The notes under the pieces: generated by a model | Databases searched by the model: none | Seen by the model: only the letters and a program-made list of their open reading frames with translations | Told to the model about the DNA's origin: nothing | Part shown: positions 1 through 11,205 of the stretch, one piece after another | Numbering within the stretch: the stretch's first letter is position 1 | Layout of the letters: every line of letters begins with the position of its first letter | Source: Jacaranda mimosifolia | Taxonomy: Eukaryota; Streptophyta; Magnoliopsida; Lamiales; Bignoniaceae | Assembly: GCA_018894105.1 (NCBI GenBank) | Contig: CM032133.1 | Span: forward strand, 18,738,501 to 18,802,500 | DNA length: 64,000 bases | Reading direction: 5' to 3' | Translations under genes and position numbers: made by a program

Positions 1-318
1 TATATATTACACTGTAATATTTAATAATGTATAATGTTTAATATATTATATATATGTGACTATTTTATTTATGTTTAAGGTCAGTTTATGTACAATTATA
101 ATTATATTTACTACATGCATCTTTAGTATAAATATATGACCATCGATCATCATTTTTACGTGCACTACTATTATTTTATAATACTTGGTAAAAATTTGGT
201 TCTTAGCATATGTATTTTGCAATATCTTAATGAAGATATTATTTTAAATCATGTTGATTATAATTATTTCATTGTGAGAAATGCAAATTTTGTGATATGA
301 TGATGTGAAATTAGTTTT
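1..318. repeat. Left arm of a 318-bp inverted repeat pair
   Basis: Reading this stretch on the opposite strand gives, with few changes, the sequence at 16093-16410. The match begins at the window edge and stops near 318, where the two copies diverge, so the left arm may continue outside the window. No coding capacity is visible. Either both are copies of one dispersed repeat in opposite orientation, or they are remnants of long terminal inverted repeats of a larger element. The first reading is safer because other transposon boundaries lie between them. Confidence 0.75.
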
Positions 319-834
319 TTGATAATAAGGCCAAACCTTAGGAGGTCTAGATATAATTCACACAAAAATAAATATGTATATATTGGAAAGAGACCATTCA
401 TATTGTTGGAGGTATGATAAAAATAAAGTCAGTAGGAAAACATAGCTTTTTATCCAAAAATTTTCTAAATTTTAATCATACTCAAACTTAAAGACTTCAA
501 TTATTTCTTAAAGGTATGGACCTTCTCATTTGATAGATATTTTTTTTCTTTTGTAATATCATTATGTGCCTTAGAATTTGATATTACTGTAGAAGAAATA
601 GTATACAATAGTAAAATGTGTATATAAAGTTGCAAAATTTGTGAATATGTTTGATGTAACGATGGGAATGCATAGGTTAAGCTTAGTCACATAATTTTTC
701 TTTCGGATGGTAATTGTGATGCAAATCTCTTACTAGTGTATTTCAATTTCTCGATTTTTCACAACTTTTGAAATTTTTGCTATTTTCTAAAATATAATAT
801 TATATTTAAATATTAGTTTAGTATAACTATAATC
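319..834. other. AT-rich stretch with no recognised feature
   Basis: The sequence is AT-rich with no convincing open frame and no repeat shared with the rest of the window that I could see. It lies downstream of the transposase pseudogene in that gene's orientation, so it could hold its unrecognisable 3' part. Confidence 0.5.
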
Positions 835-1860
835 CTACATGTCGTATGTAGTACTCATGATGCTAAAAGAGTGTTCATCCTATCATTCTCCAAACCAAGT
901 CTAACATTTCGAGGCTCATTGAGAATATTGGATTCTTATGGTCAAAGGTTATCGTTGCTGGAGAATCAGCATGATGCCTCATGCAACCATTTTTTATACA
1001 TTCTTCCCTATGCCACCTCATAAATAAAGCAGTTTTGGGTTAAATATTATCTGTAATCCAGGTATTAAGGGAAAATATTACAAATCTTTGGCTGAAACCT
1101 TGAAGTTTGCAATACGTAAAGAATCTACACTATTCTAATCATGTTCGGCCTCATGTATTTAGATGAATGACATTTGGGACATTCTGCCTTGTCTTGGTAT
1201 TCCTTTGAATCCAATGTGCAATTATTTGGGCATGCATGTATCCTTTCATAATCAAGGCCTAATTTTTTTTTTTTATCTTTTTCATTTCATTAAAAAACTT
1301 CAGTAATGTTTTCCCTTTAAGAAAAGTAGACTTCAGCAAATCAAGCAACAAGATAAAAGAATTATTGCTTCAGCCACCAAGGCATTTTATGTGAAATAGT
1401 CTAACAATGAATGAAAGCTTCGTGAAATTCTTACAACTAGGATATAGTTCCTTTCTTGCATCATCAATGGAGCTATAAAATGTAGTAGCTTCCTTATATG
1501 GTTCATCTTTGGATTCTACAAGAGTGTCCTTCTCATCTTGACATTGTGAACTAAAAAAAATATACATCTTATCATGTAATAAGTTTTCCATGTCAATGTC
1601 CATATTTGCATTAGTAGAAGCCGGAACCTCATTGCTACGTACAGACGATGATTTGAGTTTTCCATGAAAAACCCAAGTAGTGTAGTCTCTAGAAAACCAA
1701 AAACTATCAAATGATCATATGAAACTTATCGAGATACCAGCAATGGAAGTCTTCACTTTTTGCAAGGACAAATAATTTTTTCTTCAAAACTTGCATTTTT
1801 AAATGCAAAGTCAAGAAACTTCTTCACTCCAACATTGTATACATTATTTGCCCTTGATTG
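835..1860 (-). pseudogene. CACTA (En/Spm, TNPD-type) transposase pseudogene
   Basis: Read on the minus strand, several frames give pieces of the plant En/Spm transposase in the right order. The transposase-associated N-terminal domain comes first (about 1750-1850, with a CPCKK cysteine motif). Next are a KLSFIVRLFHIKCLGG block (near 1370-1430) and HACPNNCTLD with a CPKC pair (about 1150-1241). An MRWH motif (1010-1021), EPRNVRLGL (about 894-920) and MSTTYDM (838-858) follow. The codon after the last motif is TAG (835-837), where the family normally has Trp. The long A/T tract at 1261-1275 and many stops and shifts separate the blocks, so it is dead. The family acts by cut-and-paste of CACTA elements. 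The order of six blocks makes the identification strong; its exact ends are uncertain. Confidence 0.85.
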
Positions 1861-2087
1861 TTTCATTAAAGTCTATCCATCTCTTGTTCCTTTATCTATG
1901 TTCCAAATCAATTTAATGTAAATGTGCAATTAATATAATATACTAGTGTAAGAATAACTTTTGTAATATATATTATTTTCAGTGAAAAGATTTTTCAATA
2001 AATTGAAAAAGAAATTGTGCATATATGCAAAAGTGTCAATAGTTTAGCATTTTTCATGAACTTCATCAACAATTAAGTACTTTTTTG

Positions 2088-3561
2088 TGTTGATTTTACC
2101 TTGAAATTTAGGCTGAATTGACGAGAACCAAAAGAAAAATAGAGTGAAAAGGAGCAAGGGGCCGAAATGGGCACAAGGAGTACACCCTGGTGCGCACGGC
2201 AGGACGGGCACACCAAGGCCCACAGCACACTAGAATAGGGAGCAAAAAGATGCCTCGCATGCCCGAGCACGAAGCTGACTGTGACTGAGTGCCTTGGCTG
2301 AAGTTCTGTGAACCAAGGCGCATGGTGAATAGTAACTTTAAGCTGCGGAGCAATTTGCCAAGATTGTCGAGACAACATGATACGTGCATCAGGGCGCAAG
2401 TCTTGCACGACCCGGCACGTGGCGCGAGGGCCCATGGGCTGTTTTGAGTTTTAGGGCTATATATTTGGCGTTTTCTTCTGGAACAAATTGAGATAGACAT
2501 AACACGAGGGTTTCTATAATGTTTTTAAGTTAGTCACTCAAGATGGAGCTTAGAATGAGGGTGTTTGGTGTTCTCGTGAGATTTGTGGGACTCAAGTTTG
2601 TATTTTCACTTTGATTTGAGATCAATAAAATCCCTTTTCTTTGTTGGGTGGATTAGGCACATCGTCGAACCACGTTAAATCTTGTTGTCATATTCCATTG
2701 AATTACTTTACTTTTACTTCGTAGTTTTAACAATAGATCCTCTTGCGTTTCAACAAATTGGAAAGATTGCCGAGACAGCACGATACGTGCGTTGGGGCAC
2801 AAGTCTTGCATGCCTCGACATGCAACGTGAGGGCCCATAGGCCATTTTGAGTTTTTGGGCTATATATTTGGCATTTTTTTTCAAGATAAATTGGGACAGA
2901 CATAAAATGAGGGTTTCTATACAGCTTTTGAGTTAGTTTCTCAAGACGGAGTTTAGAATGAGGATATTCAGTATTCTTATGAGATTTGTGGGATTCAAGT
3001 TTGTACTTGCACTTTGATTTAAGATCAATAAAATCCCTATTCTTTGTTGGATGGATTAGGTACATTGCCAAACCACGCTAAATATTGTTGTCATATTCTA
3101 TTGAATTACTTTACTGTTACTTTGTAGTTTTAACAATAGATCCTCCTGAGTTTCAACAAATTGGGAAAATTATCGAGACAGCATGATACATGTGCCGGGG
3201 CGTAGCTCTTGCATTCCCCAACATGCAACGTGAGAGCCCATGGGCCGTTTTTAGTTTTCAGGCTATATATTTGGCATTTTCTTGTGGGACAAATTGGGAC
3301 AGACATAACACGAGGGTTTCTATACTTTTTTTGAGTTAGTTTCTCCAGACGGAGTTTAGAACGAGGATGTTAGGAGTTGTCGTGAGATGTATAGGATTCA
3401 AGTTTGTACTTGTACTTTGATTTGAGATCAATAAAATTCCTTTTCTTTGTTGGCTAGATTAGGCACATCGCCGAATCACGCTAAATCTTGTTGTCATATT
3501 CCATTGAATTACTTTACTGTTATTTCATAATTTTAATAATAGATCCTCCTAGAATTCAACA
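2088..3561 (+). repeat. Copia-1 5' LTR (1474 bp, expanded)
   Basis: The LTR runs from TGTTGATTTTACC to ...TTCAACA just before the primer site. Its first 265 bp match the start of the 3' LTR at 7548. The remainder is three successive copies of a 403-bp segment, each with a TATA box and an AATAAA signal. The 3' LTR has a single such segment, so the two LTRs differ in length (1474 against 726 bp), although at insertion they should have been identical. Confidence 0.9.
2353..3561 (+). repeat. 403-bp tandem triplication within the 5' LTR
   Basis: Three units run 2353-2755, 2756-3158 and 3159-3561. The LTR end CAACA falls at 2755, 3158 and 3561, exactly 403 apart. TATATAT boxes fall at 2458, 2861 and 3264, and AATAAA at 2624, 3027 and 3430, all at the same spacing. 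Each unit therefore carries the core promoter and polyadenylation signal of the LTR. The junctions read CAACAAATTGG, which resembles the LTR end plus the first bases of the primer-site region. The units differ by scattered substitutions, so the event is not recent. Confidence 0.92.
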
Positions 3562-3563
3562 AA

Positions 3564-3576
3564 TTAGTATTAGAGC
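3564..3576 (+). promoter_or_regulatory. Primer binding site of Copia-1 (initiator tRNA-Met)
   Basis: TTAGTATTAGAGC three bases after the LTR end is a decayed form of the plant site TGGTATCAGAGC, complementary to the 3' end of initiator tRNA-Met. Copia-2 carries a better preserved version at the same place. Confidence 0.8.
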
Positions 3577-4264
3577 AGGTTGGATCAAATGTCAGGCATG
3601 AAATACGAGATGAGAAGAATGACTTCAGGTTGTGGAAGATAAAGGTTCATGCCCTCTTGTGTTAACAAGGTTTACAAAGATCGTTAAAGGGCAGAGATTC
3701 CTTACCAGAGACGCTGACAGATGAGGAGAAGGATGAATTCATGGTGAAAGCTTACAGTACTTTGGTGTTATCATTGGCGGATAACGTACTAAGAGAGGTC
3801 GCCATGAAAAGTACGCCAGCGGGATTATGGTCAAAGCTGGAGAGTGTCTATATGATGAAACCCCTGACGAATCGGCTATATTTGAAACAGCTATTTTATA
3901 CATTAAGAATAAAGGAAGGTACATCTATTACTTAGCATATTGATTTTTTCAATAAGGCGATTCTGGATCTCGCTAGTATAGATGTTAAAATTGATGATGA
4001 GGATCAAGCATTAATTCTCTTGTGTTCTCTGCCTAAATCTTTTGAGCACTTGGTCACTACTTTCCTGTACGGGAGGGATACGATTTCAATGGAAGATGTG
4101 AAGGCCTCATTGAATTCCAACGAGTAGAGAAAACATGTCCTAGGCAGCAACGATGGTGAAAGTACAGAAAGATTGGTGGTGAAAGGGAGACCGAGAGAAA
4201 AGGGAAAGAGTAGAGGCCAATCGAAGTCCCGAACCAAACCTAGAAACAGTGACAAGTGTTTTAG

Positions 4265-5110
4265 GTGCGGTGGAAAGGGGCACTGGAAATGAAATTATCC
4301 AGAATAAGGAAAGGCGAAGGAGCAGGTGAAACTTTTGATCAGAAACGGGATAATGTCTTAGGAGTTGTTGAGGATGAGTCTGATGGTAGGCTTGTTCTCA
4401 ACGTTCCTGAAACTTTATTAAGCTCTGAATGTATTTTGGATAGTGGTTGTTCTTACCACATGTGCCCACAAGAAGATTGGTTTACCACATATCAGAAATA
4501 TAATAGTGCTAAAATGCTTATGGGAAACGATGCTTCATGCAGGGTTGTAGGAATTGGCTCAGTTTGTATCATAATACATGATGGCATAGTAAGGACCTTA
4601 ACAGATGTGCGTTATGTTCCAAATCTAAAGAAAAATCTAATATCGCTAGGTATTCTGGATAAGAATGGTTGTGAGTACAGAGCTCGAGATGGAGTTCTAC
4701 GGGTTTTCAAAGGTGAATTGCTTATCATGAAAGGAGACAAGCAGAACGGCCTTTACATATTGCAAGGTAACACAGTTTCTGGTACTGCAATGGTTTCTTC
4801 ATCAATTAATGATACTACGAGACTGTGGCATATGCGGCTTGGGCATATGAGTGAGAAGGGGATGTCAAAACTGAGCAAACGCGGTTTGCTTTGTAGAGAG
4901 AAGGCTGGAGTGCTGGATTTCTGTGAGCAGTGTGTGCTGGGCAAGCAACACATGGTGAAATTTGGCACTGCAGTTCATAGGACCAAGGGCATCTTGGATT
5001 ACATTCACTCAGATCTTTATGGGCCTTCTCATGTTCCTTCAAAGGGAGGTGCTAGGTATATTCTAACGTTCATAATGATTTCTCATGAAGAATATGGGTA
5101 TACATGCTGA
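4265..5110 (+). pseudogene. Copia-1 protease to integrase N-terminus (281-codon open piece)
   Basis: Visible motifs in order are the retropepsin-type active site LDSGCSYHMCP, the GAG-pre-integrase block LWHMRLGHMSEKG, the integrase zinc-finger pair CEQCVLGKQH, and the start of the integrase core with the first catalytic Asp in YIHSDLYGP. The frame then shifts at about 5080. The zinc knuckle of gag lies just upstream (FRCGGKGHWK) but is cut by a stop. This is a fragment of a polyprotein, not a gene. Confidence 0.88.
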
Positions 5111-6536
5111 AGTATAAGGATGAGGTATCTGTCAACTTCAAGCAATGAAAGACCTTAATTGAAAAGCAGACTGGAAACGAGATCAAGTGCTTGAGGGTTG
5201 ACAACAGATTGGAGTTCTACAACAAGAAATTTCAAGAATTCTGTGACAAAGAAGGAATTGTGAGGCATTAAACAGTTGTACAAATACTACAGTAGAATGG
5301 AGTTGGAGAACGGATGAATATGACTATCTTGGAAAGAGCTAGATGGATGTTCTTTAATGCTGGATTTTCCAAGGATTTTTAGGTAGAAGTAATTAACACT
5401 GCTTGTTATTTAGTGAATATATAACCATCAACTGCTTTGGTCTACAAGACGCCAATGAAAGTTTGGTCCAGGTTTCCTGCTGATTACTTAAATATGAGAG
5501 TAATTGGGTGTCCAACCTATGCTCATGTTCGAGATGGGAAGCTTGAGCTAAGGGCTAGGAAATGCATATTTCTAGGCTATGTAGATGGAGTCAAAGGTTA
5601 TCGTTTGTAGTATAATGATGACAAGTGCTCCAAGATGATTATCAGTAGGGAGTGACATTTGATGAGTCTACAATGAGGAAAAAGGTGGAGTAGACCGAAA
5701 GCAGCCAACAGGGGCGGGCGTTAAGGAGAAGGTGGAGTTTGAACTTGACACTCCACAAGTTTCAAAAGGGAAATAGAAGGTAGTAGATGAAGTTGATGAG
5801 AGCACATTATCACCTAATCAATAATTGGAAAATGAACCACTACAAAATTATCGCCTGGCTCGTGATAAGGAGAGAAGGCAGATTAAACCACTACAACGGT
5901 TTGCTTACTCAGATCTGGTAGCTTATGCTTTCAGTTTAGTCGAGGGGTTTGTATGAGATAATCCAGTCTCATACGAAGAGACGATTTCTAGGCCAGATTC
6001 TAATAAATGGGTTGCAATTTCCATCTCTACACAAGAATAGCATATGGGAGTTGGTTGACGTACCCAAAGGGTAGAAGATTGCAGATTGCAAATGGATCTA
6101 CAAGAAAAAAAAAGGGATTCCTGGTGTAGAGGATGTTAGATACAAGGCGCGATTGGTTGCTAAGGGTTTTACTTAGAGATAGGGAGTTGACTTTCATGAG
6201 GTGTTCTGCCCATTTTTAAAACACACTTCTATTCGTGTTTTACTTGTCATGGTTGCTCTGTTTGATATGGAGCTAGAGCAGATGGATGTGAAAACAGTGT
6301 TTCTGCATAGTAAGTTGGAGGAACAAATCTACATGAGCTAACTAGAGGGATTAATTATTTTTGGGAAACCAAGTCAAGCATGTCCTTTGAAGAGGTCATT
6401 ATATCGCTTGAAGCAGTCTCCCAAGTAGTGGTATAAAAGGTTTGATGCTTTTGTTACCAAAGTAAGATATACAAGAAGCAAGTTTGATTGTTGCGTATAT
6501 TATAAAATTTCTAGTGATAGCCTTCTTGTATATTTT

Positions 6537-7484
6537 TTGTTCTACGTTGATGATATGTTGATTGCCTCTAGAAACATATCTGAGATCAACCAATTAAAAG
6601 CTCAGTTAAGTGAAGAATTTGAGATGAAGGATTTGGGCGATGCAAAGAAGATTTTGGGCAAGGAGATCATCCGGGACAGACACGCAGGATTATTGTACTT
6701 GTTTCAACAGCATTACATTGAGAAAGTACTTGAGCGATTTGGGATGGATAAGTCCAAGCTAGTTAGTACGCCACTTGCAGCTCATTTCAGGCTCTCATCA
6801 GATCTACCACCGAGTACTAAGGAGGATGTGGAGCACATGTCAAATGTGTTATATGTTAGTACAATGGGTAGCTTGATGTACGCCATGGTGTGCACTGGGC
6901 CAAACATTTCCCATGCAGTCAGTGTTGTGAGTAGATATATGCAGAAGCCAGGAAAGACTCATTGGCAGGCTGTGAAAAGGATCATGAGGTATCTGAGAGG
7001 CTCTGCAGACAGATGTTTGAGGTATAATCAATCGAATTCTACTACAAGAATTATTGGCTATGTGGATGCGGATTATGTAGGAGATTTGGACAGCAGAAGG
7101 TCCATGACGGGCTATGTGTTTTGTGTATCAAATTTAATGATTAGCTGGAAGGTGACTTTGCAGTCATCAGTTGCATTATCCACAATAGAAGTTGAGTTCA
7201 TGGATTTGGTTGAAGGCGTGAAGGAAGGCATTTGGTTAAAGGTGCTGATTGAGGATATGGGTATGGATTCTAATATTACTTCAATATTTTGTGATAGTCA
7301 GAGTGCCATATGGTATCACTTTTGCATGAGGTATCACTTTGTCTGGGATATGGTATCTCAAGGTGTCATTCAAGTTGACAAGATTAGGAGTAAGGATAAT
7401 CCGGCAGACATGTTAACTAAGGTTGTTCCAGAAATCAAATTCGAGTATTGTTTGAATTTGGTTAATGTTTGCAGACTCAGATGA
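6537..7484 (+). pseudogene. Copia-1 reverse transcriptase C-terminal half plus RNase H (315-codon open piece)
   Basis: The piece opens with the catalytic motif FYVDDMLIASRN of copia reverse transcriptase, followed by FEMKDLGDAKKILGKEI and the SLMYAMVCTGPNISHAV block. RNase H follows, with YVDADYVGDLDSRRS and ALSTIEVEFMDL (the family norm is TEAEY) and FCDSQSAI. A gap after SAIW removes the usual LSKN...YHERTKHI stretch: about 50 bp are missing near 7315. It ends at the normal C-terminus NVCRLR. Confidence 0.88.
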
Positions 7485-7547
7485 CAGGCCCTTTTAGGGG
7501 CAGGGACAAAGAAGAAGGATGATGAATTGCGAGTCAAGGTGGAGAAT

Positions 7548-8273
7548 TGTTGCTTTGCCTTGAAATTTGGGATGAATTGATGAAAACCGAAAGAAAAATG
7601 GAGCGAAATGGAGTATGGGTGGAAATGGGCACAAGGAACAGACCCCACGTGCATCAATAGGACGCCCCACGTCGGGCCACGAGACGGGTGCGCCAAGGCA
7701 CGTATTACACTGGAACAAAGAGCAAAAAGATGCCTCGCCCGCCCGGGCGCAAAGAGTATCACGCCTGGGCACGAAGCTGACTATGACCGTGCAACCTTGC
7801 GCAAGTTCCGTGTGCCATAAACAGTACCTTTGGGCTAGGGCGTAAGAACTATGCACCCTAGTGCAGAGCAATCTGTCAAGATTACCGAGACAACATGATA
7901 CATGCGTTGGGGCACAAGTCTTGCACGCCCCGGTGTGAGGCGCGAGGGCCCATGGGCTGTTTTGAGTTTTCAGGCTATATATTTGGCGTTTGCTTCCAAA
8001 AAAAATTGGGACAGACATAACACGAGAGTTTCTATACTGCTTTTGAGTAAGTTTCTCAAGATAAAGTTTAGAATAAGGCTATTAGGTGTTCTCGTGAGAT
8101 TTGTGGGATTCAAGTTTGTACTTGCACTTTGATTTGAGATCAATAAAATCCATGTTCTTTGTTGGGTGGATTAGGCACATCGTCGAACCACATTAAATCT
8201 TGTTGTCATATTTCATTGAATTACTTTAATGTTATTGCATAGTTTTAACAATAGATCCTCCTATGATTCAACA
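7548..8273 (+). repeat. Copia-1 3' LTR (726 bp)
   Basis: It starts TGTTGCTTTGCC right after a purine-rich tract (GGTGGAGAAT) that serves as polypurine tract, and ends GATTCAACA followed by the target duplication TTTTG. A TATA box, AATAAA and a GC-rich U3 part are present once each. Compared with the 5' LTR it carries extra U3 sequence around 7745-7865. Confidence 0.92.
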
Positions 8274-8278
8274 TTTTG

Positions 8279-8939
8279 GGGTTCACAGGTTTGTCATATT
8301 TGCATCCAAATTAGTATTACTCCAACCAACTATAGACGATGTGGAACAGGTTCAACTCAGAGGAAAGGTGAATAACCAAGTACAAACAATTGTTTCAGTT
8401 GTGCAACTTTGTATTTAATTAATTTAATTCATCGTTTTCCTTTGAGATGAGGCTATTTGACTAGAAAAGGCAGCCAAAAATATCAGATTTATTTAAGCTA
8501 TCTGTTAACTAGCTATTTTTCTTTAGGTTTATACGTACAAGCTGGAAAGAACTAATTATTTACAAATGACAATTGACCTCTATCAATGAAGTAGAGAACA
8601 TTTCAGCTTCCTGCAATGGAACCACATACTTATATGACTGTTCCATCTTTAATGATGGAGTTCTTTAGTATAATTGTAATATGAGATCTAATGTGAAATC
8701 ATTCATCGGCCAGTCAGTTCCTTCTACACTCTGATGGGTTGAACTAATCTAAAATTCTTATCATTTAAGATTTCCAAATCAGTTTTCTTGCAATAGGTCT
8801 GATCTTTTGTAAGTAGCAAACAAGCAATATGAAAGTTTTATGGAGTTTGATGAAGATTATTGAAAATCTTATATGAAGGCTTTAAGCTGGAATATCAAGA
8901 TAGTCAAAAGACTATAAAAAAAGGTATGGTAAGACACAA
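8279..8939. other. Region without a recognised gene
   Basis: AT-rich sequence immediately right of Copia-1. No coding motif was recognised. If Copia-1 sits inside a CACTA element, this would be internal CACTA DNA. Confidence 0.4.
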
Positions 8940-9300
8940 CGATTTATAGTAGTTCGGCGAACCTAATCCACTACCTAAGTGATAACACTTAAAATTTTCA
9001 ACCTACAATATTATTAAGAGAAAAGTAGATACAAGATACAAAATACCAAAAGGTTGGAACTTGAACTGCAACACACACAAAAGTTTTCACTCAACTGAAT
9101 ACAAGCTACTCAAGGCTAATCAAGTATATTGTGATGAGACGCACACGACACTTAGTGTGATTCTCACTCAAATAGGCTGCTACATCAGAGTTCCCTTTGA
9201 TAGCCGAGCTTGCAGTCTGCCATTTTTTTTTTTCTGTCTGATAGTTAACTTTCCTTCTCTGTCTGACAGCTAAGTTTCCTTCTATGATTCCAACAGTCAC
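8940..9300. repeat. Possible solo LTR or LTR fragment
   Basis: The stretch TTATAGTAGTTCGGCGAACC followed by TAATCCACTACC resembles the conserved part of plant copia-type LTRs seen from the minus strand. The LTRs of Copia-2 and Copia-3 carry a comparable GTGGTTCGGC/AATCCACC motif. No paired LTR, primer site or target duplication was found, so the ends are approximate and the call is tentative. Confidence 0.35.
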
Positions 9301-10025
9301 TTGCCATAAAACATTGATATGTACAAGGAAATAATTCTAAACGGTAACTTACCATTTTGAAGAGAATTAAAAGATAAGATAATGATTGGTCATTTGTCAA
9401 AACATATTTGGAAGAGATCTAACACAATATTTACAGAATCAGGAAGTTAGATTTGAATGAAAATCCAATGAACAAAAATTTAGTAGCTCAATTTTCAACA
9501 AAAGATGAACCTACATTTGCAGCCATACAATCTTTGCACTCTATAGAGCCATCACCTCAATAGTGTCTCACTAGCTACTTTCAGACAAATATATCTAGAT
9601 TTTAACCAACAACCAATCAAGATTCATATTCCAACAATTATTCATGCTCCCATATTTTGTGTGCACACTGCACAGCACGCAAAGTGACTTCGAAGCAAAT
9701 TTAGAGAATGTTTAGCTAAATTTATTTAAAACATCTTATAGGCTCCTACATCTTATGAGATATTTTTGGAGCTTATAAAATATTAAATCTTATTTTTAAA
9801 ATAAGTTGCTGAAGTGTTTGGATAAAATAAGATCTTAGAGCTTATAAGTTGTTAATAATAACAATTTTGTAATTAAAATGATTAAAAATAAAGGAGTTTG
9901 TTAAGATCTTAAAAATAAGTTAGAATCTCTTTATTTATTTTAAAAGAGCTTATAAGCTCATAATATCTTATTTTAGGATATTATAAGCTCTTTTTTTAAA
10001 AAAATTACCAAACATTTTTTGATAT

Positions 10026-11126
10026 GGTGAATTGCATTTTACCCCCCTGTGAAAATAGGAAAAAGCAAAAACCCCCCCTATGAAAAAAAAATGGGCAACA
10101 AACCTCCTTGTGATTTTAAAAAAATAGCAAATTACCCCCCTCTGTCTCGTGGTGTAATTCACGCGCGGCAAATGCGATTTTTTAGGGTTTTTGCAGTTGA
10201 AATGTCAATTTTACCCCTAAATATTAACCGTTGGATGAATTAGAAAAAAATCAATGGCTCAAATTACTTCTGATTATAAAAAATTATAAAATATAAAATA
10301 TATTTATTTATATAATTATTTATATATATCTACATATACATATTTATATATAAAATATATGTATATGTATTATCTATACATATTTATATATATATAACCC
10401 ACTACCTACTACCCCCGGCAACCCACCCAACCCCCCAACCCCCCACCTTACCCGCGAGCGGCGGCCATGGAGGCCATCTCTGCAAGCGACGGCCATGGCC
10501 GCCGCTCGCAGAGGCCGAGCGGCGAGGCCTCCATGGCCGCGTTTGCAGTGGCCATGGAGACCACTTTTGCGAGCGACGGCCATGGCCACCGCTCGCAGAG
10601 GCCGAGCGGCGCGGCCTCCGTGGCCGCGTTTGCAGCAGCCATGGAGGCCATCTCTGCGAGCAATGGCCATGGCCGCTGCTCGCAGAGGCCAAGCGGCGAG
10701 GCCAGCAGCGAGCGGTCGGCGTTTCCGGCGGCTGGTGGTGGGGGTGGAGGAGCAGTCGGCCGCTGTATATAAGTATGTACATATACATATATTTAATTAT
10801 ATATATAAATACAGTTAATTAGATATTTATGTATTTATATAAATAAATATATTTTATATTTTATAATTTTTTATAATCAGAAATAATTTGAGCTATTGAT
10901 TTTTTTCTAATTCATCAAATGGTTAATATTTAGGGGTAAAATTGACATTTCAACTGCAAAAACCCTAAAAAATCGCATTTGCCGCGCATGAATTACACCA
11001 CGAGACAGAGGGGGGTAATTTGCTATTTTTTTAAAATCACAAAGAGGTTTGTTGCCTATTTTTTTTTTCATAGGGGGTCTTTTTGCTTTTTCCTATTTTC
11101 ACAGGGGGGTAAAATACAATTCACCC
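10026..11126. mobile_element. Foldback / MULE-like element with about 290-bp inverted repeats and GC-rich core
   Basis: The two ends (10026-10317 and 10835-11126) are long inverted copies that begin GGTGAATTG and carry runs of C/G (TTTACCCCCCTGTG). The element is flanked by an 11-bp direct repeat TTTTTTGATAT at 10015-10025 and 11127-11137, within the range for Mutator-like elements. The core (about 10390-10765) is strongly GC-rich in an AT-rich setting and is built of an 87-bp repeat. No transposase is visible, so it is non-autonomous. A captured gene fragment (Pack-MULE) is one possible origin of the core. Confidence 0.88.
10467..10702. repeat. 87-bp GC-rich tandem repeat in the foldback core
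   Basis: Units start at 10467, 10554 and 10641 (ATGGAGGCCATCTCTGC and variants), giving two full copies and a partial third. Each unit holds the palindrome GGCCATGGCC. Because 87 is a multiple of three, open frames pass through the array on both strands (for example 10467-10772 plus and 10402-10788 minus). These frames are a by-product of the repeat and I do not regard them as genes. Confidence 0.85.
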
Positions 11127-11205
11127 TTTTTTGATATCATATAATCTATCAAACATCTTATAAGATATTTTGAGTAGCTTATAAGCTCACCCAAACAACC
11201 TCTTA

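Larger units (their letters stand above)
3589..7484 (+). pseudogene. Copia-1 gag-pol polyprotein pseudogene
   Basis: The reading starts at an ATG whose product begins MSGMKYE, the start shared with the sister elements, and ends at TGA after VNVCRLR. Early shifts and stops break gag (a TAG near 3935, another near 4127 and a TGA at the zinc knuckle near 4290). The longest open pieces are 4265-5110 and 6537-7484. Between them, integrase and the N-terminal half of reverse transcriptase are broken by many stops (for example at 5268 and 6176). The gene would encode the capsid, protease, integrase, reverse transcriptase and RNase H of the element. It is not functional as it stands. Confidence 0.9.
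2088..8273 (+). mobile_element. Copia-1: Ty1/copia LTR retrotransposon, Tork/Tnt1-like, inactive
   Basis: The element is bounded by LTRs that start TGTTG and end CAACA, and by a perfect 5-bp target duplication TTTTG at 2083-2087 and 8274-8278. The order is 5' LTR, tRNA-Met primer site, gag, protease, integrase, reverse transcriptase, RNase H, polypurine stretch, 3' LTR. This order, with integrase before reverse transcriptase, is that of copia. The gag and pol motifs resemble tobacco Tnt1, so Tork lineage is likely. Pol carries many stops, so it is not autonomous. The 5' LTR is twice as long as the 3' LTR because of an internal triplication. It may sit inside an older CACTA element (transposase pieces to its left, CACTA end at 14526). 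Confidence 0.93.
9704..11202. mobile_element. Tourist-like (PIF/Harbinger-type) MITE, split by a later insertion
   Basis: The outer ends are GAGAATGTTTAGC and CCAAACAACCTC, flanked by TTA at 9701-9703 and 11203-11205, the 3-bp target duplication typical of PIF/Harbinger. Its body is full of CTTATAAG and AACATCTTATAAG. The foldback element at 10026-11126, with its 11-bp duplication, is inserted into it. Without the insertion the MITE is about 390 bp, the same size as the copy at 17668-18058. It has no coding capacity. Confidence 0.82.

Noticed and set aside
10374..10818. Overlapping open frames of about 70-128 codons on both strands in the GC-rich core
   Set aside because: They arise because the 87-bp repeat is a multiple of three and stop-poor. 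They are repetitive, lie in several frames at once and have no domain or gene context.
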